This document shows, one piece after another, positions 6,192 through 12,314 of a stretch of DNA of 30,913 nt; the first letter of the stretch is position 1; each line of letters starts with the position of its first letter. Source of the DNA: LC029 sp036676475. GTDB taxonomy: Bacteria > Bacillota > Bacilli > Aneurinibacillales > RAOX-1. Under the pieces are notes generated by a model, which saw only the letters and a program-made list of their open reading frames with translations, was not told the DNA's origin and searched no databases. The position numbers were made by a program, and so were the translations under genes. Where the stretch lies: NCBI GenBank assembly GCA_036676475.1, contig JAKFCU010000058.1, forward strand, positions 1 through 30,913, read 5' to 3'.

Positions 6192-7067
6192 ATGAAAATG
6201 TTAGTCACAGGTGCCACAGGGAAATTGGGTACGAAAGTTGTAGAGACGTTATTGAAATCTGTACCAGCAAGTCAACTGGCTGTCAGTGTTCGCAATCCAG
6301 AGAAAGCGGAAGGATTTCGGGCACGGGGAGTAGAAGTTCGGCACGGAGATTTTGACCATCCGGAAACATTGATTTCAGCTTTTGAAGGTATGGACCGACT
6401 ATTAATCATTTCTGCGGATGGGGATAACGAAACAAGAATTCGACAGCACACAAATGCGGTAGCTGCGGCTCAACGTGCTCAAGTTGGATTTATCGCTTAT
6501 ACCAGTTTAGGGAATGCAAGTGAAAGTTCGATGTTCCTTGCTCCACCTCACCGTGCCACGGAAGAAGCCATCTTGAAAACTGGGATTCCTTACTCCTTTA
6601 TACGAAACAACTGGTACTTGGAGAACGAGATTGGGAGCATTCAAGGTGTGATGGCAGGAGTTCCTTGGGTAACGTCAGTAGGTTCCGGCAGAGTGGGTTG
6701 GGCACCGCAACAAGATTATGCAGAGGCGGCAGCAGCAGTATTGGCAGGGGACGGACATGAGAATACAGTCTACGAACTTTCCGGTAAGCTCATGACTCAG
6801 GACGAACTGGCATCTGCTGTTGGCACTGTATTGGGTAAGGAAGCAACCGTACAACAGGTCAATGAAGCCACTTATGCCGACATCATGAAAGATACAGGCG
6901 TACCAGAATTCATAATTCCTTTTCTCATTGGCATTCAAAGTGGCATTCGGGACGGCGCATTGGAGATTGAGAGTAACGACTTCGAAAAGCTATTGGGTCG
7001 TCCAACAACGCCAATCAGCGAGGCACTGACTCAAATTGTTAGTGAGATCTCCCAAACAAAGAATTAA
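6192..7067 (+). CDS. NmrA-like SDR NAD(P)H oxidoreductase
   Basis: This 291-residue atypical short-chain dehydrogenase/NmrA-family protein resembles E. coli QorB (YtfG) quinone oxidoreductase. The nucleotide-binding GATGKLG is at residues 7-13. GVEVRHGDFDHPETL follows, then FIAYTSLGNASES and the IPYSFIRNNWYLEN segment typical of QorB-like enzymes. The C-terminal part covers the substrate-binding region. A clear ribosome binding site (GGAGG at 6179-6183) precedes the ATG. It is divergent from the Rrf2 regulator and has a strong promoter overlapped by an operator-like site, so induction by a quinone or electrophile is likely. The exact substrate is not readable from sequence. Confidence 0.87.
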   Translation: MKMLVTGATGKLGTKVVETLLKSVPASQLAVSVRNPEKAEGFRARGVEVRHGDFDHPETLISAFEGMDRLLIISADGDNETRIRQHTNAVAAAQRAQVGFIAYTSLGNASESSMFLAPPHRATEEAILKTGIPYSFIRNNWYLENEIGSIQGVMAGVPWVTSVGSGRVGWAPQQDYAEAAAAVLAGDGHENTVYELSGKLMTQDELASAVGTVLGKEATVQQVNEATYADIMKDTGVPEFIIPFLIGIQSGIRDGALEIESNDFEKLLGRPTTPISEALTQIVSEISQTKN

Positions 7068-7212
7068 TCAAACCAAAAATCGGCTTTTCTGAATGTAAGA
7101 GAGGTCGGTTGCCACTAAGCTGGACTCCAGTTTTACATTGTCAGGTTCGAGTGTGACCAAAACATGACCAAACACCTTTAATAATGAATAGAACTCTTCA
7201 TAAATCATGGGT

Positions 7213-7240
7213 TAGTAAATCCATTTCATTTTCTACTTCC
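7213..7240 (+). repeat. 28-bp direct repeat, copy 2
   Basis: Partner of 3248-3275 (26 of 28 identical, same orientation). It is followed at once by a terminator hairpin, as is the first copy. Confidence 0.75.
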
Positions 7241-7241
7241 G

Positions 7242-7269
7242 CCTGATGTGCATACATCAGGTCATTTTT
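7242..7269 (+). terminator. Intrinsic terminator
   Basis: CCTGATGT-GCAT-ACATCAGG is a perfect 8-bp stem with a 4-base loop, followed by TCATTTTTTT. It lies about 175 bases past the oxidoreductase stop, next to the direct repeat. It may terminate that gene or be the tail of a lost one. Confidence 0.8.
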
Positions 7270-7407
7270 TTGTTCAGCAAACCTTTTTGTCATGTTTAAT
7301 GGACCATATCCCCTGATAAATAAACATGAAAGATTAAGCATATTGGAGCAATTGGAAGAATAAAGTTATCGTGGAATGGAAATTGAACAGCATGGAGGTT
7401 TTAATAA

Positions 7408-7581
7408 ATGGATTTGAGGGTTATAGATCTACAATATCGATTAGAACAAACCCAAAGACATTTGAAAGGTAATAGCTACCTTAGCCAATTATATAAGGAC
7501 GATATTGCAGAGATTGAAAAGATCTTGTTAGAAATTGAAGCGATGGTTGAGTATGAGGAAAAAAGGAGATTTATTATGTAA
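7408..7581 (+). CDS. Small coiled-coil protein, 57 aa
   Basis: A short ORF starts MDLRVIDLQYRLEQTQRHLK and continues with a charged amphipathic helix rich in Glu, Ile and Lys (DDIAEIEKILLEIEAMVEYE), ending RRFIM. A well-spaced GGAGG (7394-7398) precedes the ATG, which together with the heptad-like pattern makes it a credible gene. I do not recognise the family. Helical hairpin proteins of this size are common in Bacilli. It has no clear operon partner and is followed by a large inverted repeat. Confidence 0.6.
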   Translation: MDLRVIDLQYRLEQTQRHLKGNSYLSQLYKDDIAEIEKILLEIEAMVEYEEKRRFIM

Positions 7582-7585
7582 AAAA

Positions 7586-7706
7586 AGAGGTTGACTCATA
7601 AGGGTCTGACCCATTGCAGATAACACGAGATATAGTGGTATTTGGATACTATCATACTATATAGTGTTAATGAAGGGTCTGACCCTTAGCTTTTGAGTCA
7701 GTCTCT
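7586..7706 (-). repeat. Nested REP-like inverted repeat / large hairpin
   Basis: The outer arms AGAGGTTGACTC (7586-7597) and GAGTCAGTCTCT (7695-7706) match at 10 of 12 positions. Next come two copies of AAGGGTCTGACCC (7600-7612 and 7673-7685), each itself palindromic around GGGTC-T-GACCC. The innermost arms are AACACGAGATATAGT and ACTATATAGTGTT. On the minus strand the whole structure is followed by seven Ts, so it can terminate the globin gene whose stop touches it. Paired GGGTCTGACCC motifs resemble REP elements moved by REP-associated transposases. Confidence 0.65.
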
Positions 7707-8098
7707 TACTCTGTATCCGGAGTATTTACCATGAGATGGGCCACATTGGTTAAGCTGATAAAAAATCGATCCTTTTGGGAGCCCTCCAGGCCAATTTCCT
7801 TCATGGCTTCTTCCATACACTTCAGCCAAGCTTTTGCTCGGCGTGGTGTGATTTCAAAGCGCAAGTGGCGAGCTCTCATGGCTGGAGGACCAAATTCCTG
7901 ACTAAAGAGAGGAGGTCCTCCAAGAAATTGAGTCAAAAACATTTTTTGCTTTCGCATAATTTCCTCAACACCATGAGGAAAAAGAGGACTTAAATCGGGG
8001 TCACTATAGACCCGTGGGTAAAAAGCCTCGACTAATTTAATAATGGTTTTCTCCCCGCCAATTAAGTCAAATTCCGATTTCATATCAGAAAGCGACAT
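7706..8098 (-). CDS. Group II truncated haemoglobin
   Basis: A 130-residue single-domain globin (YjbI/TrHbO type) that binds haem and O2 or NO. In Bacilli it is linked to redox stress and respiration. FYPRVYSDPDLSPLF is at 26-40, GGPPLFSQEFGPPAMRARH at 60-78 with H78 the proximal haem ligand, and W91 is the conserved G8 tryptophan of groups II and III. I chose the ATG at 8098, behind GTAGGAG. The longer upstream frame has no ribosome binding site and runs through the promoter. A perfect FNR-type box precedes the gene. YjbH and the usual competence-related neighbours are absent. Confidence 0.92.
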   Translation of the reverse strand: MSLSDMKSEFDLIGGEKTIIKLVEAFYPRVYSDPDLSPLFPHGVEEIMRKQKMFLTQFLGGPPLFSQEFGPPAMRARHLRFEITPRRAKAWLKCMEEAMKEIGLEGSQKDRFFISLTNVAHLMVNTPDTE

Positions 8099-8127
8099 TG
8101 CTCCTACACCACCTTTTACATTATTAA

Positions 8128-8177
8128 TAAGTTGAATATATAAAAAATAAAACTTGTTGTATGTGATAAATATCACA
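8128..8177 (-). promoter_or_regulatory. FNR/CRP-type box and promoter of globin gene
   Basis: TGTGA-TAAATA-TCACA (8162-8177) is an exact match to the FNR/CRP palindrome TGTGA-N6-TCACA. A minus-strand TATATT lies at 8140-8135, implying a start near 8128. That puts the box centre at about -41.5, the standard position for class II activation. Low-oxygen induction by Fnr is the natural inference. Confidence 0.65.
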
Positions 8178-8185
8178 AAAAAATT

Positions 8186-8218
8186 AAAGAATCCTACTTA
8201 TCAAAAGTAGGATTCTTT
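8186..8218 (-). terminator. Terminator of tatA
   Basis: AAAGAATCCTACTT pairs perfectly with AAGTAGGATTCTTT (14 bp). On the minus strand AATTTTTTTG follows, so it ends the tatA transcript before the globin promoter. Confidence 0.85.
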
Positions 8219-8229
8219 AATTGTAAACA

Positions 8230-8415
8230 TTATTTAATTTGCTTTAAATCATCTTTCTTATCATCATCATCCATGATTCCTTTAGTAGAATCCTTGAATT
8301 CCTTTAATGTTTTTCCAAAGGCTCGTCCCAATTCAGGAAGCTTGCTTGGTCCAAAGATAACAAGGGCAATGATCAAGATTAATATTAAGCCGGGTAAACC
8401 AATATTCGAGAACAT
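8230..8415 (-). CDS. tatA: Twin-arginine translocase subunit TatA
   Basis: A 61-residue TatA/E pore component of the twin-arginine export system. The N-terminal membrane helix is IGLPGLILILIIALVIFG, followed by the hinge-amphipathic signature FGPSKLPELGRAFGKTLKEF and an acidic-basic tail (DDDDKKDD). I prefer the ATG at 8415 (MFSNIG...) because it matches the TatAd-type N-terminus and leaves about 10 bases after GGAAAGG. An ATG three codons upstream sits almost on that site. No tatC lies nearby, so this is a detached tatA, as often happens in Bacilli. Confidence 0.93.
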   Translation of the reverse strand: MFSNIGLPGLILILIIALVIFGPSKLPELGRAFGKTLKEFKDSTKGIMDDDDKKDDLKQIK

Positions 8416-8617
8416 AAAGATCATACCTTTCCGTAAGGTTAGAAATATCCTTACCTTAGTTTATCTTAAAATCAGGACTTTAACAATGTAACTTTTTTCT
8501 TTCTCTAAGTTTGAGAAGTTTGTGGCATGAAAAGTGAGACAAACTTTCACAAGCATGGTATAGTGATAATATATGCCAATTTTTGAGAATTAATAGTTAA
8601 GGAGGGTTCTGACAGCT

Positions 8618-9562
8618 TTGATCGGACAGATTTTTACACCCATCAGCTTGTTGAAAAAAATATTTCGAATAGGAGAGCGATCCCTTTCTCGACAAGAAAT
8701 TGTTTATCGATTGCAACATCAATACCAGTTTGAGCAGGTTGAAGCAGATGAAACAGTCCAAACCTCATTAGATTTTACGGACTCTCCATTTCGAGAAGGA
8801 AAATCCAAAGCTATCATAGAATATGTACAAGAGTCTCAATCTTTAGCAGCCCAAGTTTACCGTATATTAAATGAAGCGGGAAGCCCGTTAACGGAGGATC
8901 AAATTCTTAGAAAGCTTAGAAGCCAGAATTATATTTCTTGGAGTTTTCCTTTTGAACGATTAGGGCTCGTTGGTGATCATCGATTTACACAGTTGAAAGT
9001 AGACCAACGATGGCTGTTAAGCGAATGGGTTATAGTCAATGATGAGGTTTATCAATATCTTTCCAACCATGGAACAACAGAATTGCAGCTTCGGGATATT
9101 CCTTATTTGCTGCAAATGAAAATGGGTTTGCCCAAAAAGAAGTGCCTATTCTTACCAGAATTTGATGATCGATTTGAGGTCGGTGATACGAGGCTTTTTA
9201 TTTTCCAGACAGTAAAAGAGGAAAAAGTAGCTATATTCCCGAACATACAGGAACAGGAAACTCTAGATTTAACTCCTACTCGGGAATTAAAAAATACATC
9301 TTTTATGGAGGTGGCGGCTGCCATGAGTCAAGAAACGTTACAAGTGATGGATAACCAACAATCAACTGTAGTAGATGAGGTTTTGAAGGATCTGACTGGT
9401 GCACTGATTAAATTGGATAAGCGCGCAGGCGAAATGAAAGATGAAGTTGTTACCCATTTCACATCGAATAATTTAGAAGCGATCAAAAGCCTAATGGATG
9501 AAAAGGAGAAGAACGAAAAGGTTCTTCTTAAGTTGAAAGAAATTGTGGACGAGCTTTCATAG
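8618..9562 (+). CDS. Unknown protein, winged-helix plus coiled coil
   Basis: I do not recognise this 314-residue protein. Residues about 18-45 and 85-150 (PLTEDQILRKLRSQNYISWS ... RWLLSEWVIVNDEVYQYL) look like helix-turn-helix modules of the HARE-HTH/RNA polymerase delta kind. The middle is beta-rich (KKKCLFLPEFDDRFEVGDTR). The C-terminal 75 residues are predicted coiled coil. Residues 265-314 align without gaps to residues 19-68 of the next gene (shared H-[FY]-F, N, I-x-x-L-M-[DN]-x-K). The start is a TTG, 11 bases after GGAGGG. The downstream gene follows after 23 bases, probably in one operon. Confidence 0.7.
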   Translation: MIGQIFTPISLLKKIFRIGERSLSRQEIVYRLQHQYQFEQVEADETVQTSLDFTDSPFREGKSKAIIEYVQESQSLAAQVYRILNEAGSPLTEDQILRKLRSQNYISWSFPFERLGLVGDHRFTQLKVDQRWLLSEWVIVNDEVYQYLSNHGTTELQLRDIPYLLQMKMGLPKKKCLFLPEFDDRFEVGDTRLFIFQTVKEEKVAIFPNIQEQETLDLTPTRELKNTSFMEVAAAMSQETLQVMDNQQSTVVDEVLKDLTGALIKLDKRAGEMKDEVVTHFTSNNLEAIKSLMDEKEKNEKVLLKLKEIVDELS

Positions 9563-9585
9563 TTCTTAGGGGAAAGGATTTAGAC

Positions 9586-9834
9586 GTGGAGTTGGATGTT
9601 TACCTTAAACAGCGATTTGATCGCCTCCGCAATATAATTCAACTTCGGGAAAAAATGATCAAGGATATGGAGCATCAAGTCATCCATTATTTTGAACAAG
9701 GGAATTTTCAAGAAATTGAGATTTTAATGAACAAGAAGAATGCCATGATCTCTACTAATCATCAGCTTTCCCAGTTTATTCATAAATGGGAAGGTAAAGC
9801 AGAAGTTAAAGAACCCCTATATACATCCATCTAA
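9586..9834 (+). CDS. Unknown small helical protein, partner of 8618 gene
   Basis: An 82-residue, almost entirely helical protein. It starts at a GTG, 8 bases after AGGGGAAAGGA, and 23 bases after the preceding gene. Its central helix (REKMIKDMEHQVIHYFEQGN ... EILMNKKNAM) is paralogous to the C-terminus of the upstream protein, suggesting the two interact through a common module. The stop codon TAA is also the first three bases of a tandem pair of the 50-bp interspersed repeat. The function is unknown to me. Confidence 0.65.
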   Translation: MELDVYLKQRFDRLRNIIQLREKMIKDMEHQVIHYFEQGNFQEIEILMNKKNAMISTNHQLSQFIHKWEGKAEVKEPLYTSI

Positions 9835-9930
9835 GAAAGCTACTTGCATGCCAAATGCGTATAATACTTTCCGATAAGTGTAAGAAAGCTACTTGCGTAG
9901 CTAAATGCGTATAATACTTTCCGATAAGTG
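9832..9930 (-). repeat. 50-bp interspersed repeat, tandem pair
   Basis: Two head-to-tail copies, 9832-9880 and 9881-9930, each TAAGAAAGCTACTTGC ... GCGTATAATACTTTCC ... GATAAGTG. The first three bases are the stop codon of the preceding gene. They are labelled minus only because most other copies read the opposite way. The remaining bases up to 10013 hold the second repeat type and a leader. Confidence 0.9.
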
Positions 9931-9982
9931 TAAAGAAAACTTGGCTGGTGTCAAGCCGTTAGGTACCCATAAGCAGAGAGAG
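9931..9982 (+). repeat. Second repeat type (AAGAAAACTTGG unit)
   Basis: TAAAGAAAACTTGG, then TGGTGTCAAGCCGTTAGG and CATAAGCAGAGAG. It matches the left arm and distal end of the composite element at 1812-1954 but lacks the central hairpin. Confidence 0.7.
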
Positions 9983-10028
9983 TTCTAATAAATATATAAA
10001 TTCTTATTCACTAAAAGGAGTGGAGAGA

Positions 10029-11000
10029 GTGGGAACGAATCGCGTCTGTGAATTGCTTGGAATAGAATTTCCAATCATTGAAGGTGGACTTGCCTACGTG
10101 GGGAATGGTGCGCTTGCAGCAGCTGTTTCTAATGGTGGTGGCTTAGGAGTAATAGGAACGGCAGGAAGATCTATTGAGAATTTCCGTGATCAGATTAGAA
10201 TAGCTGTAGAGCGTACGGATAAGTCTCTAGGGGTTAATCTTCCCATTAGTGAGCATTCTGATAACTCTGCTTATGTTCAAGCCATATTAGAAAATAAGCA
10301 CATATTTAAAGCAGTCAGTATATCTGCCGGAAATCCTCGGCCTTATATTCCCGTTTTTAAAGAAGCTGGCTTAAAGGTGATGGTTCTTACGTCAACCGCA
10401 TTACATTCGCAAAAAGCGGAGCAAGCTGGTGCGGATCTTGTCATCTGTGAAGGATTTGAGGCAGGTGGACACAACGGTCCTGCAGAATTAACATTGTTTT
10501 CACTCATTCCACAGGCTGTAAAGAGTGTTAAGATTCCAGTCGTTGCCGCTGGTGGTATTGCTACTGGCGGCGGAATTGTTGCCGCGTTTGCTTTGGGAGC
10601 AGAAGGTGTTCAGTTAGGAACCCGTTTTATAGCCACAGCGGAATGTGAAGCTCATGAAGAGTACAAGCAGCTTATGGTGGAATCCCATGATGATGCAACC
10701 GTTGTTATGGAGCGCAGTATCGGAAGGGTAACACGCGTCTTAAAGGGACCCTTTGTGCAAAAGATACTTGAATTGGAAAAGACGAATCCCAGTATTGAAG
10801 ATATGCTCCCTTACATTCGTGGATTTAATAATAAAGTGGCTGCTATTGAAGGGAAGGTTGAAGTGGGCTGGTTGAATTGTGGTCAGTCTGTCGGCCTCAT
10901 CGACTCCATTGAAAGTGCAACCGATGTGGTTAAACAGCTAGTTAAGGAAGTAAAAGAAGCGTCAGAGATCCGGTATGAATCACTAAGCTGTTTTAAGTAA
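10029..11000 (+). CDS. Nitronate monooxygenase / FabK-like flavoprotein
   Basis: A 323-residue FMN TIM-barrel protein of the 2-nitropropane dioxygenase/FabK superfamily. IEGGLAYVGNGALAAAVSNG (17-36) is the N-terminal FMN region, EGFEAGGHNG is at 141-150 with the conserved GGH, VVAAGGIATGGG at 171-182 is the phosphate-binding region, and GVQLGTRF is at 193-200. Members either oxidise nitronates or reduce enoyl-ACP (FabK), and motifs alone do not separate the two. The GTG at 10029 sits 8 bases after AAGGAG. An earlier GTG at 10020 overlaps that ribosome binding site, so I reject it. The gene is monocistronic, with a terminator after it. Confidence 0.85.
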   Translation: MGTNRVCELLGIEFPIIEGGLAYVGNGALAAAVSNGGGLGVIGTAGRSIENFRDQIRIAVERTDKSLGVNLPISEHSDNSAYVQAILENKHIFKAVSISAGNPRPYIPVFKEAGLKVMVLTSTALHSQKAEQAGADLVICEGFEAGGHNGPAELTLFSLIPQAVKSVKIPVVAAGGIATGGGIVAAFALGAEGVQLGTRFIATAECEAHEEYKQLMVESHDDATVVMERSIGRVTRVLKGPFVQKILELEKTNPSIEDMLPYIRGFNNKVAAIEGKVEVGWLNCGQSVGLIDSIESATDVVKQLVKEVKEASEIRYESLSCFK

Positions 11001-11004
11001 GATC

Positions 11005-11042
11005 AAGCCTTGGTTTCCCCAAAAGGAATCCAAGGCTTTTTA
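11005..11042 (+). terminator. Intrinsic terminator
   Basis: AAGCCTTGG (11005-11013) and CCAAGGCTT (11030-11038) with a T-run, just past the nitronate monooxygenase-like gene. Confidence 0.85.
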
Positions 11043-11045
11043 CCG

Positions 11046-11094
11046 TTTATTGGAAGGTATTATACACAAAAGGCTACACTAGGAGTTTCTTAAA
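11046..11094 (+). repeat. 50-bp interspersed repeat, diverged copy
   Basis: TTTATTGGAAGGTATTATAC, then GGCTACACTAGGAGTTTCTTAA. Several substitutions relative to the consensus. It directly follows a terminator and, unlike most copies, does not read away from an adjacent gene end. Confidence 0.7.
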
Positions 11095-11240
11095 TTGAAA
11101 ATATTGTAATGCTTTTTTCGTTTTATAATTCAAAATATTTATATTATATAGTAAAATGAAAAGAGAACGTATTTTATAACCTTATGGCTTAAAAATGAAT
11201 AAGCTGGAAATTAATACAAATGATGGAAGGGTGTAGAGTA

Positions 11241-11540
11241 ATGGCTAAACTTTCTAAAGAGCAGATCACCTTTAATTTATCAAAGATACCGGGTTGGAAA
11301 TTAAATGAAAATGAAATTGAGAGAACATTTGCCTTTGAAGGTTTTAAAGAGGCAATTAGCTTTGTGAATCAAGTGGCTGAATACGCAGAGGAGATTGGGC
11401 ATCATCCTGATATTTCAATTCATTATAATGAAGTTTTTCTATTACTTACCACTCATGATGATAAGGGTTTAACCGGAAAGGATTTTGCGTTAGCTCAACG
11501 AATTAACAAACTATTGCCTAACAAAGGAAAAGCGGTATAA
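11241..11540 (+). CDS. Pterin-4a-carbinolamine dehydratase
   Basis: A 99-residue PCD/DCoH/PhhB-family protein that dehydrates 4a-hydroxytetrahydrobiopterin, the by-product of aromatic amino acid hydroxylases. The active-site signature EEIGHHPDISIHYN is at 50-63, with H54 and H55, followed by THDDKGLTGKD (71-81). I chose the ATG at 11241, 9 bases after GGAAGGG. The longer frame from 11220 would start inside the leader. No phenylalanine hydroxylase gene is in view. Stand-alone bacterial members have been proposed to act in pterin or molybdopterin recycling, so its role here is open. Confidence 0.93.
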   Translation: MAKLSKEQITFNLSKIPGWKLNENEIERTFAFEGFKEAISFVNQVAEYAEEIGHHPDISIHYNEVFLLLTTHDDKGLTGKDFALAQRINKLLPNKGKAV

Positions 11541-11552
11541 GGAGTTAGATAG

Positions 11553-11594
11553 AAAACCTAGGTTGCTGCCTATCAGTTAAATCCTAGGTTTTTT
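11553..11594 (+). terminator. Intrinsic terminator
   Basis: AAAACCTAGG (11553-11562) pairs with CCTAGGTTTT and runs into six Ts, just after the dehydratase gene. Confidence 0.85.
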
Positions 11595-11703
11595 GATATT
11601 TATTCAAAGCTAATATTCAGACTTTTATAAGAATAAAATTCCTCTTCTTAAACTTGAACTTATTTGTTAAAATAGATATAAATCAAAAGGTTGGAGGTAT
11701 ACA

Positions 11704-12222
11704 ATGCCTGAGATTCAGTTGAAGGAGCTTTGTGAAGAATCATATAACCGTTTGAAAAAATCGGCTATAGACATTGAAAGGTTTTTGAATGCTACAACAT
11801 TGGATGACCTGGTTAGAAAGAGCGGGGACCCAGAACAATTTCAGCCTTATTATACGGCCTATCTTTCTGATTTAAGAAACTTGCTTGTACATTGTGAGAA
11901 GGTTTATGATAATATTGGAGTTTGCCTTCGTCGCTCCAAATTCAACAATGATTTTGCTGAAGAAGCTCTTTATCAATTATATCATACTTGCATTAACTTG
12001 TTCTTTTATCCAAAGGGCGAAGTTTATGAGGAGGATGGCAGACATTCTTATACAGGAAGAGATGCCATCATTTTCCGTAAAGAGGTAACGCCGGAGCTTA
12101 AAGATCTTACTCTTTCTTTATCCAAAACATTTGAATATTTGCGTGATGAGCTCCAGTACTATGAAACAGATTATATCACGATGAAAAAGATGAACAGCCA
12201 AAACAAAGCAATCACTAGTTAA
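11704..12222 (+). CDS. DUF3907 (YpuI-like) protein
   Basis: A 172-residue soluble helical protein. The segment ALYQLYHTCINLFFYPKGEV, then EDGRHSYTGRDAIIF, and the terminal LRDELQYYETDYITMK closely follow what I recall of B. subtilis YpuI. The function is unknown in the family. It is expressed from its own unit, with GGTTGGAGG before the ATG and a strong terminator after it. In B. subtilis ypuI lies near spore and chromosome-segregation genes. Here the neighbours differ. Confidence 0.75.
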   Translation: MPEIQLKELCEESYNRLKKSAIDIERFLNATTLDDLVRKSGDPEQFQPYYTAYLSDLRNLLVHCEKVYDNIGVCLRRSKFNNDFAEEALYQLYHTCINLFFYPKGEVYEEDGRHSYTGRDAIIFRKEVTPELKDLTLSLSKTFEYLRDELQYYETDYITMKKMNSQNKAITS

Positions 12223-12234
12223 AAAAGCAAAAAT

Positions 12235-12270
12235 AAAACCACCGACTTTGAAGTTGGTGGTTTTATTTTT
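12235..12270. terminator. Terminator between convergent genes
   Basis: AAAACCACC (12235-12243) pairs with GGTGGTTTT (12256-12264), extended by GACT/AGTT. TTTTATTTTT follows on the plus strand. Confidence 0.85.
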
Positions 12271-12272
12271 CG

Positions 12273-12314
12273 TACTTATATATACGCAAAAAGCTAACGC
12301 TAGTAGCTTTCTTA
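12273..12314 (+). repeat. 50-bp interspersed repeat, shortened copy
   Basis: TACTTATATATACGC, then AAGCTAACGCTAGTAGCTTTCTTA. About eight bases of the left part are missing. Its right end abuts the stop codon (12315-12317) of the minus-strand protease gene. Confidence 0.8.
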
